In this document: positions 49,753-59,020 of the stretch, piece after piece | Numbering within the stretch: position 1 is the first letter of the stretch | How the letters are laid out: the number at the start of each line of letters is the position of its first letter | DNA from: Polaromonas sp. AET17H-212 | Lineage (GTDB): Bacteria; Pseudomonadota; Gammaproteobacteria; Burkholderiales; Burkholderiaceae_C | Length of the DNA: 64,000 nucleotides | NCBI RefSeq assembly: GCF_002379085.1 | Contig: NZ_NBZW01000025.1 | Coordinates: 1 to 64,000 of the forward strand | Direction: 5' to 3' | Notes under the pieces: generated by a model | Seen by the model: the letters and a program-made list of their open reading frames with translations, nothing else | Database searches by the model: none | Told to the model about the DNA's origin: nothing | Translations under genes and position numbers: made by a program

Positions 49753-50412
49753 ATGACTACCACCACTCAGACCGGGCCGGCCCCCAGGGCCAGATCCGCC
49801 GCGCATGGCGGCCCCAAAATTTCTTTCAAGGCGCAAATGCTGGCCGCCCGGGAGGAGGCCATCGTGCAGGCGGTCAACCGGCTGCTGGCGGAAAAAGGCT
49901 TTGACCTGATGACGGTGGATGAAGTCGCTGCGGATGTGGGCATTGCCAAGGCCAGTCTTTACAAGCACTTCCCCAGCAAGGAAGACCTGGCGGCGGCGGC
50001 CATGGTCCGCGTGGTCGGGCTGGCGCAGGCCTTTCTGGCCAGCTTGCCGGCAGACGCCCAGCCCCTGGCGCAACTCAAGGCGATGGTGCGCTGGATGCTG
50101 CAGCGGCAGCTGGCCGGCGAAATGCCCTCGCTGCCGCACCAGAACTCCAGCCTGCGCACCACGCTGATGAACAACAAGGCCTACCTCGACGGGCTGGTGC
50201 GCATCAGCGACCAGATTGGCGGCTGGATAGAACGTGCGCAAAAAGACGGCTCCCTGAGCACCAGCATTCCGCCGATTCTGGTGCTCTACACCTTGTACGC
50301 CCGGGCTTGCGACCCGGTGCTGGAGTTCCTGCGGGCCGGCGGCCAGCACAGTGATGAAGAGATCATTGAATTGGTCATTCGCACCTGCTTCGAGGGGCTT
50401 TGTGCACGTTAA
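49753..50412 (+). CDS. TetR-family transcriptional regulator
   Basis: 219 residues. HTH: AREEAIVQAVNRLLAEKGFDLMTVDEVAADVGIAKASLYKHFPSKEDL; variable C-terminal ligand domain. TAAAAT lies 6 bp before ATG 49753 with no Shine-Dalgarno, and a small dyad CGAG-CACT-CTCG (49712-49723) just upstream could be its operator. It stands between two sensor kinases on the same strand; whether it controls them is unknown. Confidence 0.87.
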   Translation: MTTTTQTGPAPRARSAAHGGPKISFKAQMLAAREEAIVQAVNRLLAEKGFDLMTVDEVAADVGIAKASLYKHFPSKEDLAAAAMVRVVGLAQAFLASLPADAQPLAQLKAMVRWMLQRQLAGEMPSLPHQNSSLRTTLMNNKAYLDGLVRISDQIGGWIERAQKDGSLSTSIPPILVLYTLYARACDPVLEFLRAGGQHSDEEIIELVIRTCFEGLCAR

Positions 50413-50648
50413 AGCCGCAGGGAACCGGCTGTCCCGCCAGGCGTTCGCAAACAACCGGAAAGTGCGAAATTGCATTACATTTTGTGGGCTTTTCGCGTCT
50501 GCGCCTCTCCCCGTGAACATGCCTTGCTGACGCGGGAAACCCCGCCCCAACCCATGAAGCTGTTCGCATCGCGCATGAAACTGGTCCCGCCGGCGTTCGA
50601 CGCGGCTACCCCGGGTGCCTGTGCGTTACGAGCGCTGCCGGGCCGGTC

Positions 50649-53264
50649 ATGACGCGCCAGCTGGCATCCTCGGACTCGCAGTCCATCCGAAGCCAGCGCT
50701 TTGCGGTGGCCATGGCAGGGCTGGCCCTGCTGCTTGGCCTGCTCTTTACCGGGGGGGGCGTTTTCTGGGTGAACAACACGGTTCAGGGCCAGGCCAGGGA
50801 GCGTTTCGACCGGCTGGCAGACCGTGTCCAGATCGATGTGCAGGACCGCCTGAACGCCCCGCTGCGTGGGCTGCGCGGCGCCGCCGGTGTGTATGCGGCC
50901 AGCAACTCGGTCGAGCGGGCCGAGTTTCGCGCCTATGTGCAGTTCAGCCAGCTGGGGCGCGATTTTCCGGGTGTGCGCGGGTTCGGCTTCATGGCCCGGG
51001 TCCTGCGGGATGACCTGGACCGCTTTGTCGCTGCCGAACGTGCCGATGAGGAACCGGCCTTCGCCGTCAGCACGATGCCCGGCACGCCGACCGCCCACCT
51101 TGCATCCGACCTGTATGTGGTGAAGTTCATGGAACCCCAGGCCCGCAACCAGGCGGCATTGGGCCTGGACGCCGGTGCAGAGCCGGTGCGCCGCGAGGCC
51201 ATCGAACGTGCCGTGGCGACGGGCGAGCCCACCTTGACCCGAAAAACCACCCTGGTGCAGGACCAGCAGCAAAACCCGGGCTGGGTGTACCTGTTGCCGG
51301 TTTACCGCACGGGTGGGGACCTCACCACGCCGGCGCAACGCCAGGCGCTCCTGGTCGGTGTGCTGTTTGCGCCCATGCTGGTCAGCGAGGTGCTGCAAGG
51401 AGCGGCCGAGGCGACCCAGGGGCAGGCCGATTTCGAGCTATTTGACGCTGCACAGCCGACCGCACAGACGCTGGTTTACGACCGCAACGGGCAACTGGCG
51501 GCAAACCGGGGTGACCCCGTGCCGAACCACGAGACCCGGCGTCTTTTTTCTTCCTCCCGGCCGGTCTCGGCCGGTGGGCGCACCTTGACCTTGCGTGTCA
51601 GCAGCACACCCGCATTTGAAGCCGAGTCGGCCAGCCCCATGCCGACCTTGCTGGGGCTGGGCGGTGTCCTGTTGAGCCTGCTGCTGGCCTTGTGCATCTG
51701 GCTGCTTGGCAGCAGCCGGGCGCGTGCGCTGTCGGTGGCCCAGCGCATGACGCTGGACCTGGCGCACGAGCAGCAGCGCCTGCTCAGCATCGTGGAGGGG
51801 ACCAATGTCGGCACCTGGGAGTGGAATGTACAGACGGGAGAAACCCGCTTCGACGAGCGCTGGGCGGCCATCACCGGCCATGCGCTCGATGAGCTGCTGC
51901 CCCTGAACATCCAGACCTGGCGCGCCCTGACCCATCCCGGGGACCTGCTCCACGCCGATGGACTGCTCAAGCAGCATTTTGCCGGCAGGACGCCTTATTT
52001 TGACTGCGAGGTGCGGCTGCGCCACAAGGACGGCCGCTGGGTCTGGGTGCTGTCGCGTGGCCGTGTCTGTGCGTGGAGTGGCAACCGCCAGCCGGCGCTG
52101 ATGGCGGGCACCCTGATGGACATCACCGAACGCCAGACCGCCCAGCTGGCCCTGCGCAACAGCGAGGAACATTTTCGCCAGCTGTTTGAAACCAGCCTGG
52201 AATGCATTTTGCAAACCCGCCCGGACGGACAGGTGCTCAATGCCAACGCCGCCGCCTGCGAGCTGTTTGGCATGGGTTTGGATGAGCTTCGCGAGCGCGG
52301 CCGGCAGGGGCTGGTGGACCCGGGCGACACACGGTTGCAGGCCCTGCTCGACGAACGCCAGCGCGAAGGAAAAATGCGCGGCGAGCTGCGCATGCTGCGC
52401 GGCGACGGAACGGCCTTCGAATGCGAGCTGTCGTCGACGATATTCCTGGACTCGAACAACGCGCCCTGCGCCAACATTGTCTTGCGCGACATCACCGCAC
52501 GCAAGCGTTCGGAAGCGCGCATCGCACTGCTCAACGCCGAACTGGAGCAGCGCGTGGGGCGGCGGACCGCCCAGCTCGAAGCCTCCAACCGCGACCTGCA
52601 GGAGTTTGCCCACTCGGTGGCCCATGACCTGCGCCAGCCCTTTATTGCGATCGGCGGCTTCAGCGGTTTGCTCGAACGCCTGGTGACGGATGACCGCGCC
52701 AGGCATTACATCAACCGCATCAAGGTCGGCGTGCGGCAGGCCGGCGAACTGACGGAAGCCCTGCTGGCGCTGGCCAACCTGTCGCGTGTGCAGCTGCGCG
52801 TGCAGGCGGTGGACCTCAGCGCCGTTGCGCACAGTGTGATGGGCACCCTGCAGCAGGAAGAGCCCGCGCGCGCGCGCAGCATCCGCATCCAGGAGGGCCT
52901 GGTGGTGCAGGCCGACGCGATGTTGCTGCGGCTGGTGATGCAGGAGCTGCTCGGCAATGCCTGGAAATTCACGTCGCGGCAGACGCACACCGAGATCAGT
53001 TTTGGCCTGCAACCGGCGCCGGCAACAGGCACGCAAGCCGTCTACGTGGTCAGCGACAACGGCGAGGGCTTCGACATGGCCCATGTCGACAAGCTGTTTC
53101 GCAGTTTCCAGCGCCTGCACGCGCCACAGGAATTTCCCGGCGCAGGGGTGGGGCTGGCCAACATCCAGCGCATCATTGCGCGCCATGGCGGGCAGATCTG
53201 GGCCGAGTCGGCCCGGGGCGCGGGGGCCCGCTTCTTCTTCACGCTGGGCAGCCCCGGGGCGTGA
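50649..53264 (+). CDS. CHASE-PAS-PAS histidine kinase
   Basis: 871 residues. TM1 ~18-40, periplasmic CHASE domain ~75-310 (LRGAAGVYAASNSVERAEFRAYV, RGFGFMARV), TM2 ~331-353, PAS ~380-495 (TWEWNVQTGETRFDERW), PAS ~505-620, HisKA with H659 (HSVAHDLRQPF), HATPase (LLGNAWKFTS, DNGEGFDM, GAGVGLANI). The catalytic half closely resembles that of the kinase at 45504, so the two are paralogues with different sensors. CHASE domains bind small ligands such as adenine derivatives. No response regulator adjoins. Confidence 0.92.
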   Translation: MTRQLASSDSQSIRSQRFAVAMAGLALLLGLLFTGGGVFWVNNTVQGQARERFDRLADRVQIDVQDRLNAPLRGLRGAAGVYAASNSVERAEFRAYVQFSQLGRDFPGVRGFGFMARVLRDDLDRFVAAERADEEPAFAVSTMPGTPTAHLASDLYVVKFMEPQARNQAALGLDAGAEPVRREAIERAVATGEPTLTRKTTLVQDQQQNPGWVYLLPVYRTGGDLTTPAQRQALLVGVLFAPMLVSEVLQGAAEATQGQADFELFDAAQPTAQTLVYDRNGQLAANRGDPVPNHETRRLFSSSRPVSAGGRTLTLRVSSTPAFEAESASPMPTLLGLGGVLLSLLLALCIWLLGSSRARALSVAQRMTLDLAHEQQRLLSIVEGTNVGTWEWNVQTGETRFDERWAAITGHALDELLPLNIQTWRALTHPGDLLHADGLLKQHFAGRTPYFDCEVRLRHKDGRWVWVLSRGRVCAWSGNRQPALMAGTLMDITERQTAQLALRNSEEHFRQLFETSLECILQTRPDGQVLNANAAACELFGMGLDELRERGRQGLVDPGDTRLQALLDERQREGKMRGELRMLRGDGTAFECELSSTIFLDSNNAPCANIVLRDITARKRSEARIALLNAELEQRVGRRTAQLEASNRDLQEFAHSVAHDLRQPFIAIGGFSGLLERLVTDDRARHYINRIKVGVRQAGELTEALLALANLSRVQLRVQAVDLSAVAHSVMGTLQQEEPARARSIRIQEGLVVQADAMLLRLVMQELLGNAWKFTSRQTHTEISFGLQPAPATGTQAVYVVSDNGEGFDMAHVDKLFRSFQRLHAPQEFPGAGVGLANIQRIIARHGGQIWAESARGAGARFFFTLGSPGA

Positions 53265-53279
53265 GTTGCCGGCAGGAGG

Positions 53280-53340
53280 TTGCTATGGTTTATATAGCTG
53301 CTTGCGCCCGCCGAATATGGGCTAAGCCCCGATTTTTATC
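53280..53340 (-). repeat. dispersed palindromic repeat, copy 12
   Basis: Reverse orientation: AAAATCGGGGCTTAGCCC arm, CGGGCGCAAGCAGC joint, TATATAAACCATAGCAACC end. Its arm supplies the last codons and stop of the phosphoesterase gene. Confidence 0.75.
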
Positions 53341-54173
53341 AACAAATCGGGTTTGAATCCGTCCTGTTCGCCCTTGCGGGCGTAACCCAGCGGATTGGCC
53401 ACCACCCGGCAGCCGTTCTTGACGTAGTCGTTGGGGCAATGCAGGTGGCCGTGCAGCCACAGCTGCGCCTGCGCCAGCAGGTCGTCCAGCGCATTGCAAA
53501 ACCCCGCGGTGCCGGGCACCAGGCCATAACGCGGGTCGCCGCTGAGCAGGCTGGGCGCAAAGTGCGTGACGACCACGGTCGGGCCGTCAAAGGGGATGGC
53601 CAGCGCCTGCCGCAGCCAGGCCTGGCTTTGCAGGCCCAGTTCGCGCACGGCGTCGGCCAGCATGGGCTGGCCGTCCCGGAAGGCGTGGTTTTTTTGGAGG
53701 TAAAAATTGGCGGCGCGAAAGGCCTTGTCACGCGCCTTGAGGACTTCGCCCGTGGTCAGGCTGCCGTCGGCCGCCTGGGCGGCGGTCAGGGCATCAAAGT
53801 CGGTCCACAAGGTGCAGCCGACAAAACGGATGCCCTGCCACTCCACCGCCTCGCGTTCCAGCCAGACCAGGCCCAGCCGCGCACAGGTCTCGCGCAGGCG
53901 CGCATGGGTGGCCTCGAAGTCCTGCCCGTCGTACTCGTGGTTGCCGGGCAGGAAAAAAACCGGCGTCGGCCAGGCCGCGCCGCCCTGCGCCACCGGCAGG
54001 GGGGAAAAGCGGGCGAGTCCGAAGTCGCCGTCCTGCAGCTCGGTCAGCAGCGAGCCCGGCTGGTAGGAGCCGATATCGCCGGCCAGCACCAGCAGGTCAG
54101 CCCCGGGGACGGGCTGGGCCAGGAAATGCGGGTTGGATTCAAGGTGCAGGTCGGACAGAAGCTGGATGTTCAC
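53322..54173 (-). CDS. calcineurin-like metallophosphoesterase
   Basis: 283 residues. Metal-binding motifs of the superfamily are complete: SDLHLE (D8, H10), LAGDIG, GNHEYDG, VVTHFAPS and HGHLHCPNDY. Cytosolic; substrate unknown. Start is GTG 54173, preceded by CACAAT plus 6 nt. The last five codons and the TAG stop lie in repeat copy 12. Convergent with the CHASE kinase gene. Confidence 0.88.
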   Translation of the reverse strand: MNIQLLSDLHLESNPHFLAQPVPGADLLVLAGDIGSYQPGSLLTELQDGDFGLARFSPLPVAQGGAAWPTPVFFLPGNHEYDGQDFEATHARLRETCARLGLVWLEREAVEWQGIRFVGCTLWTDFDALTAAQAADGSLTTGEVLKARDKAFRAANFYLQKNHAFRDGQPMLADAVRELGLQSQAWLRQALAIPFDGPTVVVTHFAPSLLSGDPRYGLVPGTAGFCNALDDLLAQAQLWLHGHLHCPNDYVKNGCRVVANPLGYARKGEQDGFKPDLLIKIGA

Positions 54174-54335
54174 CTGCCGATTGTGCAGGAAGCCTGTTTT
54201 GGCAATGGCTGGGGGTGGCTTCAGCCGGGAAGGGCGTACGCGAACCCCAAGAGGACGGAGATGCCGCTTATGCCCGTTGGCAGGTCAACTATGCGCTTTG
54301 TGCATGGCTATCGGCCGGTTTGGGGCTTGCAGACC

Positions 54336-54361
54336 TAGGGAAAACCCTTAACGTAGGGGTA
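54336..54361. promoter_or_regulatory. TAGGG/CCCTA half-site cluster
   Basis: TAGGG-AAAA-CCCTTA (54336-54349) followed by TAGGGGTA (54354-54361); ACCC-TTAACGTA-GGGGT (54344-54360) is itself an imperfect palindrome. It stands 34 bp before the small gene at 54395 and looks like an operator array for an unidentified regulator. Confidence 0.45.
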
Positions 54362-54394
54362 TCGCAATTTTTCGCCATCGGCTGGCGCCAGGAC

Positions 54395-54571
54395 ATGTAC
54401 ACCCTTTTTTCGCAGGTTTTCCGTTTTCTCCCTTTTGCCCGCGCCGTGGCGCCGGTTCACGGCGTGGCCCATAACCTGATGGAACGCGCGGAAGCCGGGG
54501 CCGGCCGCAACCCGCAGCAGGCCCAGGAACTGCGCCGTGCGGCACGTGCTTACCTCAGCGTGGTCCGCTGA
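54395..54571 (+). CDS. small hypothetical protein (58 residues)
   Basis: MYTLFSQVFRFLPFARAV then a helical Ala-rich part ending QELRRAARAYLSVVR. The start was chosen at ATG 54395 because the upstream in-frame sequence carries the operator-like motif and reads as non-coding. No signal peptide or domain recognised; the N terminus is amphipathic. Confidence 0.5.
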   Translation: MYTLFSQVFRFLPFARAVAPVHGVAHNLMERAEAGAGRNPQQAQELRRAARAYLSVVR

Positions 54572-54644
54572 CAGGTCCCGAAGTGTTGCGCCGGTGACCC
54601 GGGTGGCCACCAGGGCTGGCCGAGTGGTGCCCCGTCCGGCGGCG

Positions 54645-55601
54645 TCAGCCTGAAAAGGCCTTGTCGGCGGAGCGCACCAGGGCCTGGCGCAGCCAGACAT
54701 GGGCGCCGTGCTGCTGGGAGCGGCGGTGCCATACCGCATCGACGTGCACCGGCGACACATCAAAGGGCAGGGGCCGCAGCACCAGCTGTTCGGCGATGCC
54801 TGTGACCCGCACAAAGTGCCGGGGCAGCACGGTGAGCAGGTTGGAGTTGGCGACCACCCGGCCGGCCGTGAAGAACTGGTTGACGGTCAGCACCACCTTG
54901 CGTTCGCGGCCCAGCGACGCCAGCGACTCGTCAATGAATCCGTAAGGGCGGCCGGAAAAACTCACCAGCATATGGCGCGCCGCGCAAAACCGGTTCAGCG
55001 TGAAGGGGCCGGTGGCCAGCGGGTGGCCGGCGCGCATCACGCACACATATTCGCCGTCATACAGCCGTTGGTGTAAAAAAGGCATGACGTCGCCGCTCTG
55101 GGCGCGGGCCGTCAGGTCCGCCAGCACGGAGGGAAAGTAGCCGATCGCCAGATCGCAGGTTTCCTCGTCAAGGAGTTTGCGCGGATCGCGGGTTGTCAGC
55201 GGCACCACGCGGATGGACACCCCCGGTGCCTCGTGTTCCAGGATGTCCACCAGCCCCGGTATCAGCTCGGCGGCCGTCGCGTCGGCCATGGCCAGCACAA
55301 ACGTGGAATGCGCCTCGCCGGGCACAAACGTGCTGGGAATCAGCGACTCCTGCAACTGCTGCAGCGCCTCGCGCACGGCCGGCCAGATCGCGAGTGCGCG
55401 CGGTGTGGGCGCCATGCCCTGGCCGCTGCGCTGCACCAGCTCGTCGCCCAGCGTCTCGCGCAGGCGGCGCAGTGCATTGCTGACGGCGGGCTGCGTCAGC
55501 GACAGGTTGCGGGCCGCCCGCGTCAGGCTGCGTTCGGCCATGACCTCGTCGAACACGCGCAGCAGGTTCAGGTCCAAGGTGCGGAAATTGGGCGAACTCA
55601 C
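54645..55601 (-). CDS. LysR-family transcriptional regulator
   Basis: 318 residues from GTG 55601, which has AAGGA 6 bp upstream; a longer GTG start at 55622 lacks a site. HTH: LDLNLLRVFDEVMAERSLTRAARNLSLTQPAVSNALRRLRETLGDELV; the C-terminal substrate-binding domain is of the NodD/PnbR-like subgroup (GVSIRVVPL, MRAGHPLA). Target genes are not evident; the divergent neighbour at 55746 is a candidate. Confidence 0.88.
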   Translation of the reverse strand: MSSPNFRTLDLNLLRVFDEVMAERSLTRAARNLSLTQPAVSNALRRLRETLGDELVQRSGQGMAPTPRALAIWPAVREALQQLQESLIPSTFVPGEAHSTFVLAMADATAAELIPGLVDILEHEAPGVSIRVVPLTTRDPRKLLDEETCDLAIGYFPSVLADLTARAQSGDVMPFLHQRLYDGEYVCVMRAGHPLATGPFTLNRFCAARHMLVSFSGRPYGFIDESLASLGRERKVVLTVNQFFTAGRVVANSNLLTVLPRHFVRVTGIAEQLVLRPLPFDVSPVHVDAVWHRRSQQHGAHVWLRQALVRSADKAFSG

Positions 55602-55745
55602 GGGTTTTCCTTGTGACAGCACTTGATTATCACAGTTGTGAATAACTTACATCATAAAGATAAAGTTGAATAACATGAGTACTAACCCTAATATCTCCCT
55701 GTGCCCAAGCCAATATCGGTGGTGGCACTCTTCAAGGGAACCATC

Positions 55746-56288
55746 ATGAGCAGCTTCATCAACATCCAGTATCCCGCCGAACATCCCGGTGTGGCCCGCT
55801 TTGAGTCGGCCGTCGGTGCGGCGCGCCAACTGCGCACAGGCTTTGACAGCACCCGGGGCTTGGCGGGCCTGCTGCTGGCAGCCATCGTTGCCGCCATGGT
55901 GGTGGTGGCCGACCAGCTTGTCGAGAACTGGGCCGAAGGCCATTTGCTGGTGGCCTGGGTCGCCATGTGGGCGGTTGCCTTCTCCGTGATCGCCCTGTTT
56001 GCCGGGACGGCGCGCCATCTGGCGACGCGTGTGCTCACGGCACTGGACGCTTGGTCCAGCGCCATTGCTCAGGCGCGTGCCGATGTCCGGCTGTGGGAAG
56101 CCGCCAAGGCGGACCCCCGCGTGATGGCCGACCTGCAGGTCGCCATGTCGCGCGCCGAGTCCAGCATGGAAGCCCTTGCCGTGCCATCCGCAACTGCTGA
56201 TGTGGTCGCTGCGCCGGTCGGCCTGTCCAGGCGTGCGCTGCGTCTGGGTGGCGCGGAACTGCGTGCCTACCAGCGCAACTCCATCTAA
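55746..56288 (+). CDS. hypothetical membrane protein with two transmembrane helices
   Basis: 180 residues from ATG 55746 (AAGGGAACC upstream). Two adjacent helices (LAGLLLAAIVAAMVVVADQLV and LLVAWVAMWAVAFSVIALFAG) sit in the middle; both flanks are soluble, the C-terminal one helical and Ala-rich. No family recognised. It ends at a bidirectional terminator. Confidence 0.75.
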   Translation: MSSFINIQYPAEHPGVARFESAVGAARQLRTGFDSTRGLAGLLLAAIVAAMVVVADQLVENWAEGHLLVAWVAMWAVAFSVIALFAGTARHLATRVLTALDAWSSAIAQARADVRLWEAAKADPRVMADLQVAMSRAESSMEALAVPSATADVVAAPVGLSRRALRLGGAELRAYQRNSI

Positions 56289-56320
56289 GCGCTGGATCCG
56301 GCCTGCCCTAGTGGCGGGCC

Positions 56321-56356
56321 AAAAAAAAAGCCACCTTGTCAGGTGGCTTTTTTGCG
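56321..56356. terminator. bidirectional intrinsic terminator
   Basis: A-tract (56321-56329), stem GCCACC (56330-56335) / GGTGGC (56342-56347), T-tract (56348-56353). It serves both the membrane-protein gene (plus) and pckG (minus). Confidence 0.88.
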
Positions 56357-56428
56357 TCCGGGCGGCTTGCCGCAGACTTGAACGGGCGCAACGCAGATCA
56401 TGCGCCGCGCCCCGGTTCTGGTGCCCGG

Positions 56429-58297
56429 TCAGGCCGCCAGACGGCGCTCGATCGCGGCTTTGGTCTCCCCCAGCTCTTTCGGCAGGTGATATTCGAGTTG
56501 CTTGAACAATTCGGCGTGCAGCTCCAGCTCCTTGAGCCAGGCGGCCTTGTCGACGTTGATCACGGTCTCGAACTGGTCGGCGCTGAAATCCAGGCCGGTC
56601 CAGGTCAGATCCTCGTAGCGGGGGCTCACGCCGGTGATATGTTCGGTGCCTTGGCCGCCGCCTTCAATGCGGTCAATCATCCACTTCAGCACACGCATGT
56701 TTTCGCCATAGCCGGGCCAGACAAACTTGCCGTCATCGCCCTTGCGGAACCAGTTGGTGGTGTAGATCCTGGGCAATGTCGCGCCGGCGGCTTCGAGCTT
56801 CTGGCCCAGGTTGAGCCAGTGCTGGAAGTAGTCGCTCATGTTGTAGCCGGTGAACGGCAGCATGGCAAACGGATCGCGCCGGACCACGCCGACCTGGCCG
56901 ACGATGGCGGCCGTGGTTTCCGAGCCCATGGTCGCGGCGGCATAAACGCCTTCGACCCAGTTGCGCGCCTCGGTCACCAGCGGCACGGTGGTCGAGCGCC
57001 GGCCGCCGAAGATGAAGGCGTCGATAGGCACGCCATTGGGGTCATCCCAGGCGTGGTCGAGCGCAGGGTTGTTGGTGGCGGCCACGGTAAAGCGCGAGTT
57101 CGGGTGGGCGGCCTTGGCGCCGGTTTCCTTGGCGATCTGTGGCGTCCAGTCCTTGCCCTGCCAGTCGATCAGGTGAGCCGGCAGCGCCTTGCCGGGCACG
57201 TCCTGCTCCATGCCTTCCCACCAGACGTCACCGTCGTCGGTCAGCGCGACGTTGGTGAAGATGGTGTCGCGGTGCAGGCTGCGCATGCAGTTCGGGTTGG
57301 TCAGCATGTTGGTGCCCGGTGCCACGCCAAAGTAGCCGGCTTCGGGGTTGATGGCGTACATCTTGCCGTCGGCATGGGGCTTGATCCAGGCAATGTCGTC
57401 GCCAATGGTGGTGACCTTCCAGCCGTCGAAACCCGCGGGCGGCACCAGCATGGAGAAATTGGTCTTGCCGCAGGCCGAGGGGAAGGCCGCGGCCACATGG
57501 TATTTTTTACCTTGTGGGTTGGTCACGCCCAGGATCAGCATGTGCTCGGCCAGCCAGCCTTCGTCGCGGCCCATGTTGGACGCGATGCGCAGCGCAAAAC
57601 ACTTCTTGCCCAGCAAGGCGTTGCCGCCATAGCCAGAGCCATAGGACCAGATCTCGCGCGTCTCGGGGTAATGCACGATGTACTTGGTCTTGTTGCAGGG
57701 CCACTTCACGTCCTTCTGGCCTGCGGCCAGCGGCGCGCCGACGGTGTGCACGCAGGGAACGAAATCGCCGTCGACGCCGAGCACGTCATACACGGCCTTG
57801 CCCATGCGCGTCATGATCTTCTGGTTCACCGCCACATAGGCGCTGTCGCTCAGCTCGATGCCGATGTGGGCGATGTGCGATCCCAGCGGGCCCATGCTGA
57901 AGGGCACCACATACATGGTGCGGCCCTTCATGCATCCGTCAAACAGCGGCTGCAGCGTGCTGCGCATGTCGGCCGGGGCCATCCAGTTGTTCGTCGGGCC
58001 GGCGTTTTCCTTGTTGACCGAGCAGATGTAGGTGCGGTCTTCCACGCGTGCGACATCACTCGGGTCGGAACAGGCCAGGAAGCTGTTGGGGCGCTTGGCT
58101 TCGTTGAGTTTTTTGAAGGTGCCGGCGTCGACCAGTTGCTGGCACAGGCGCTGGTACTCGGCGTCGCTGCCGTCGCACCAGTAGACATTGTCCGGTTTGC
58201 ACAGCGCAACCATGTCGGCCACCCAGGCAATGAGCCTGGCGTTCTTGACATAAGCGGGTGTGTTCAGGTTCAGCCCTTGCATCGCGGGGTGGTTCAT
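56429..58297 (-). CDS. pckG: phosphoenolpyruvate carboxykinase (GTP)
   Basis: 622 residues, the normal length. Converts oxaloacetate plus GTP to PEP, the entry to gluconeogenesis. The kinase loop [13 protein letters not shown] with its hyperreactive cysteine, the [12 protein letters not shown] segment and the Mn/PEP-binding residues in [19 protein letters not shown] are present. GGAGC lies 6 bp before ATG 58297. The 720 bp upstream are gene-free apart from a repeated motif. Confidence 0.97.
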   Translation of the reverse strand: MNHPAMQGLNLNTPAYVKNARLIAWVADMVALCKPDNVYWCDGSDAEYQRLCQQLVDAGTFKKLNEAKRPNSFLACSDPSDVARVEDRTYICSVNKENAGPTNNWMAPADMRSTLQPLFDGCMKGRTMYVVPFSMGPLGSHIAHIGIELSDSAYVAVNQKIMTRMGKAVYDVLGVDGDFVPCVHTVGAPLAAGQKDVKWPCNKTKYIVHYPETREIWSYGSGYGGNALLGKKCFALRIASNMGRDEGWLAEHMLILGVTNPQGKKYHVAAAFPSACGKTNFSMLVPPAGFDGWKVTTIGDDIAWIKPHADGKMYAINPEAGYFGVAPGTNMLTNPNCMRSLHRDTIFTNVALTDDGDVWWEGMEQDVPGKALPAHLIDWQGKDWTPQIAKETGAKAAHPNSRFTVAATNNPALDHAWDDPNGVPIDAFIFGGRRSTTVPLVTEARNWVEGVYAAATMGSETTAAIVGQVGVVRRDPFAMLPFTGYNMSDYFQHWLNLGQKLEAAGATLPRIYTTNWFRKGDDGKFVWPGYGENMRVLKWMIDRIEGGGQGTEHITGVSPRYEDLTWTGLDFSADQFETVINVDKAAWLKELELHAELFKQLEYHLPKELGETKAAIERRLAA

Positions 58298-59020
58298 CGG
58301 AAAGCTCCAAAGTTAAAAAGCGTCATTTCGGAAAACGTCGGCACGGAGACAGCAGGGCTGTGGCCGCGAGGCGTTTGTCGAAATAAGGCTTGCGGGCGAG
58401 CAACACAAGGCTTCGACCTGCCGGACAGGAGGCAGGGCCTGCGATCGGCAAGTCCACGTCCTGGCCTGCCGGCGGGCCACAGTCTGGATGTGCTGCGGAG
58501 CCAAGGTTGAAAAGCTATCTGTTGGCATGCTTTTCGGGCCTCGACGGGTCTGCCGGAAATGTCATTTTAAGAACATCGGCACGGGTTACCTTGTCGTTAC
58601 AGGCAAAAGATATGCAAAACTCGCATGGCTTTATGCATATGCGGCGACGAGGTTCGGACAGTCGTGACTTGGACGGATGAAATGCGTAATGAGCCCAAAG
58701 GGGGCGTTATCGCGTGGATCCCGCGACGGAGTGGCCGCCGATCCCGGGGGGCCGTTGCCGGGCCAATGCAAGGGCCCCAAACCCAGTGGAATTGGGCTGG
58801 CAGGTGTTAGGGTGTTACGTTTGCCACGGAGGCGAGCGGTTCAGGCCTGAGCCGCATAAGTCCAGTCGAGGCGATGTCGGTTGCGGTTATTCCGAGAGCA
58901 CCAACATGGGCATCAATTTCCTTGATCTGGCGTGGTGAAGCAAAATCGGCCGGAAACTTCGGTGTCGCCCCGTGCTCCCAGGCGCGCAGGTTTAATAGTG
59001 CGCGCTAGCCACGAACCGGC
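58298..59020. other. 723-bp gene-free region upstream of pckG
   Basis: No reading frame here looks like a protein. A motif is present twice in the same orientation: GTCATTT ... TCGGCACGG at 58322-58346 and at 58561-58584, with a one-base difference in spacing. A TATGCAT/ATGCATAT palindromic patch lies near 58631-58640. It is probably a long regulatory leader; nothing else is recognisable. Confidence 0.5.

Noticed and set aside
58500-58520. AGCTATCTG as a thirteenth copy of the palindromic repeat
   Set aside because: Only the hexamer matches; both the arm and the closing TAGC are missing.
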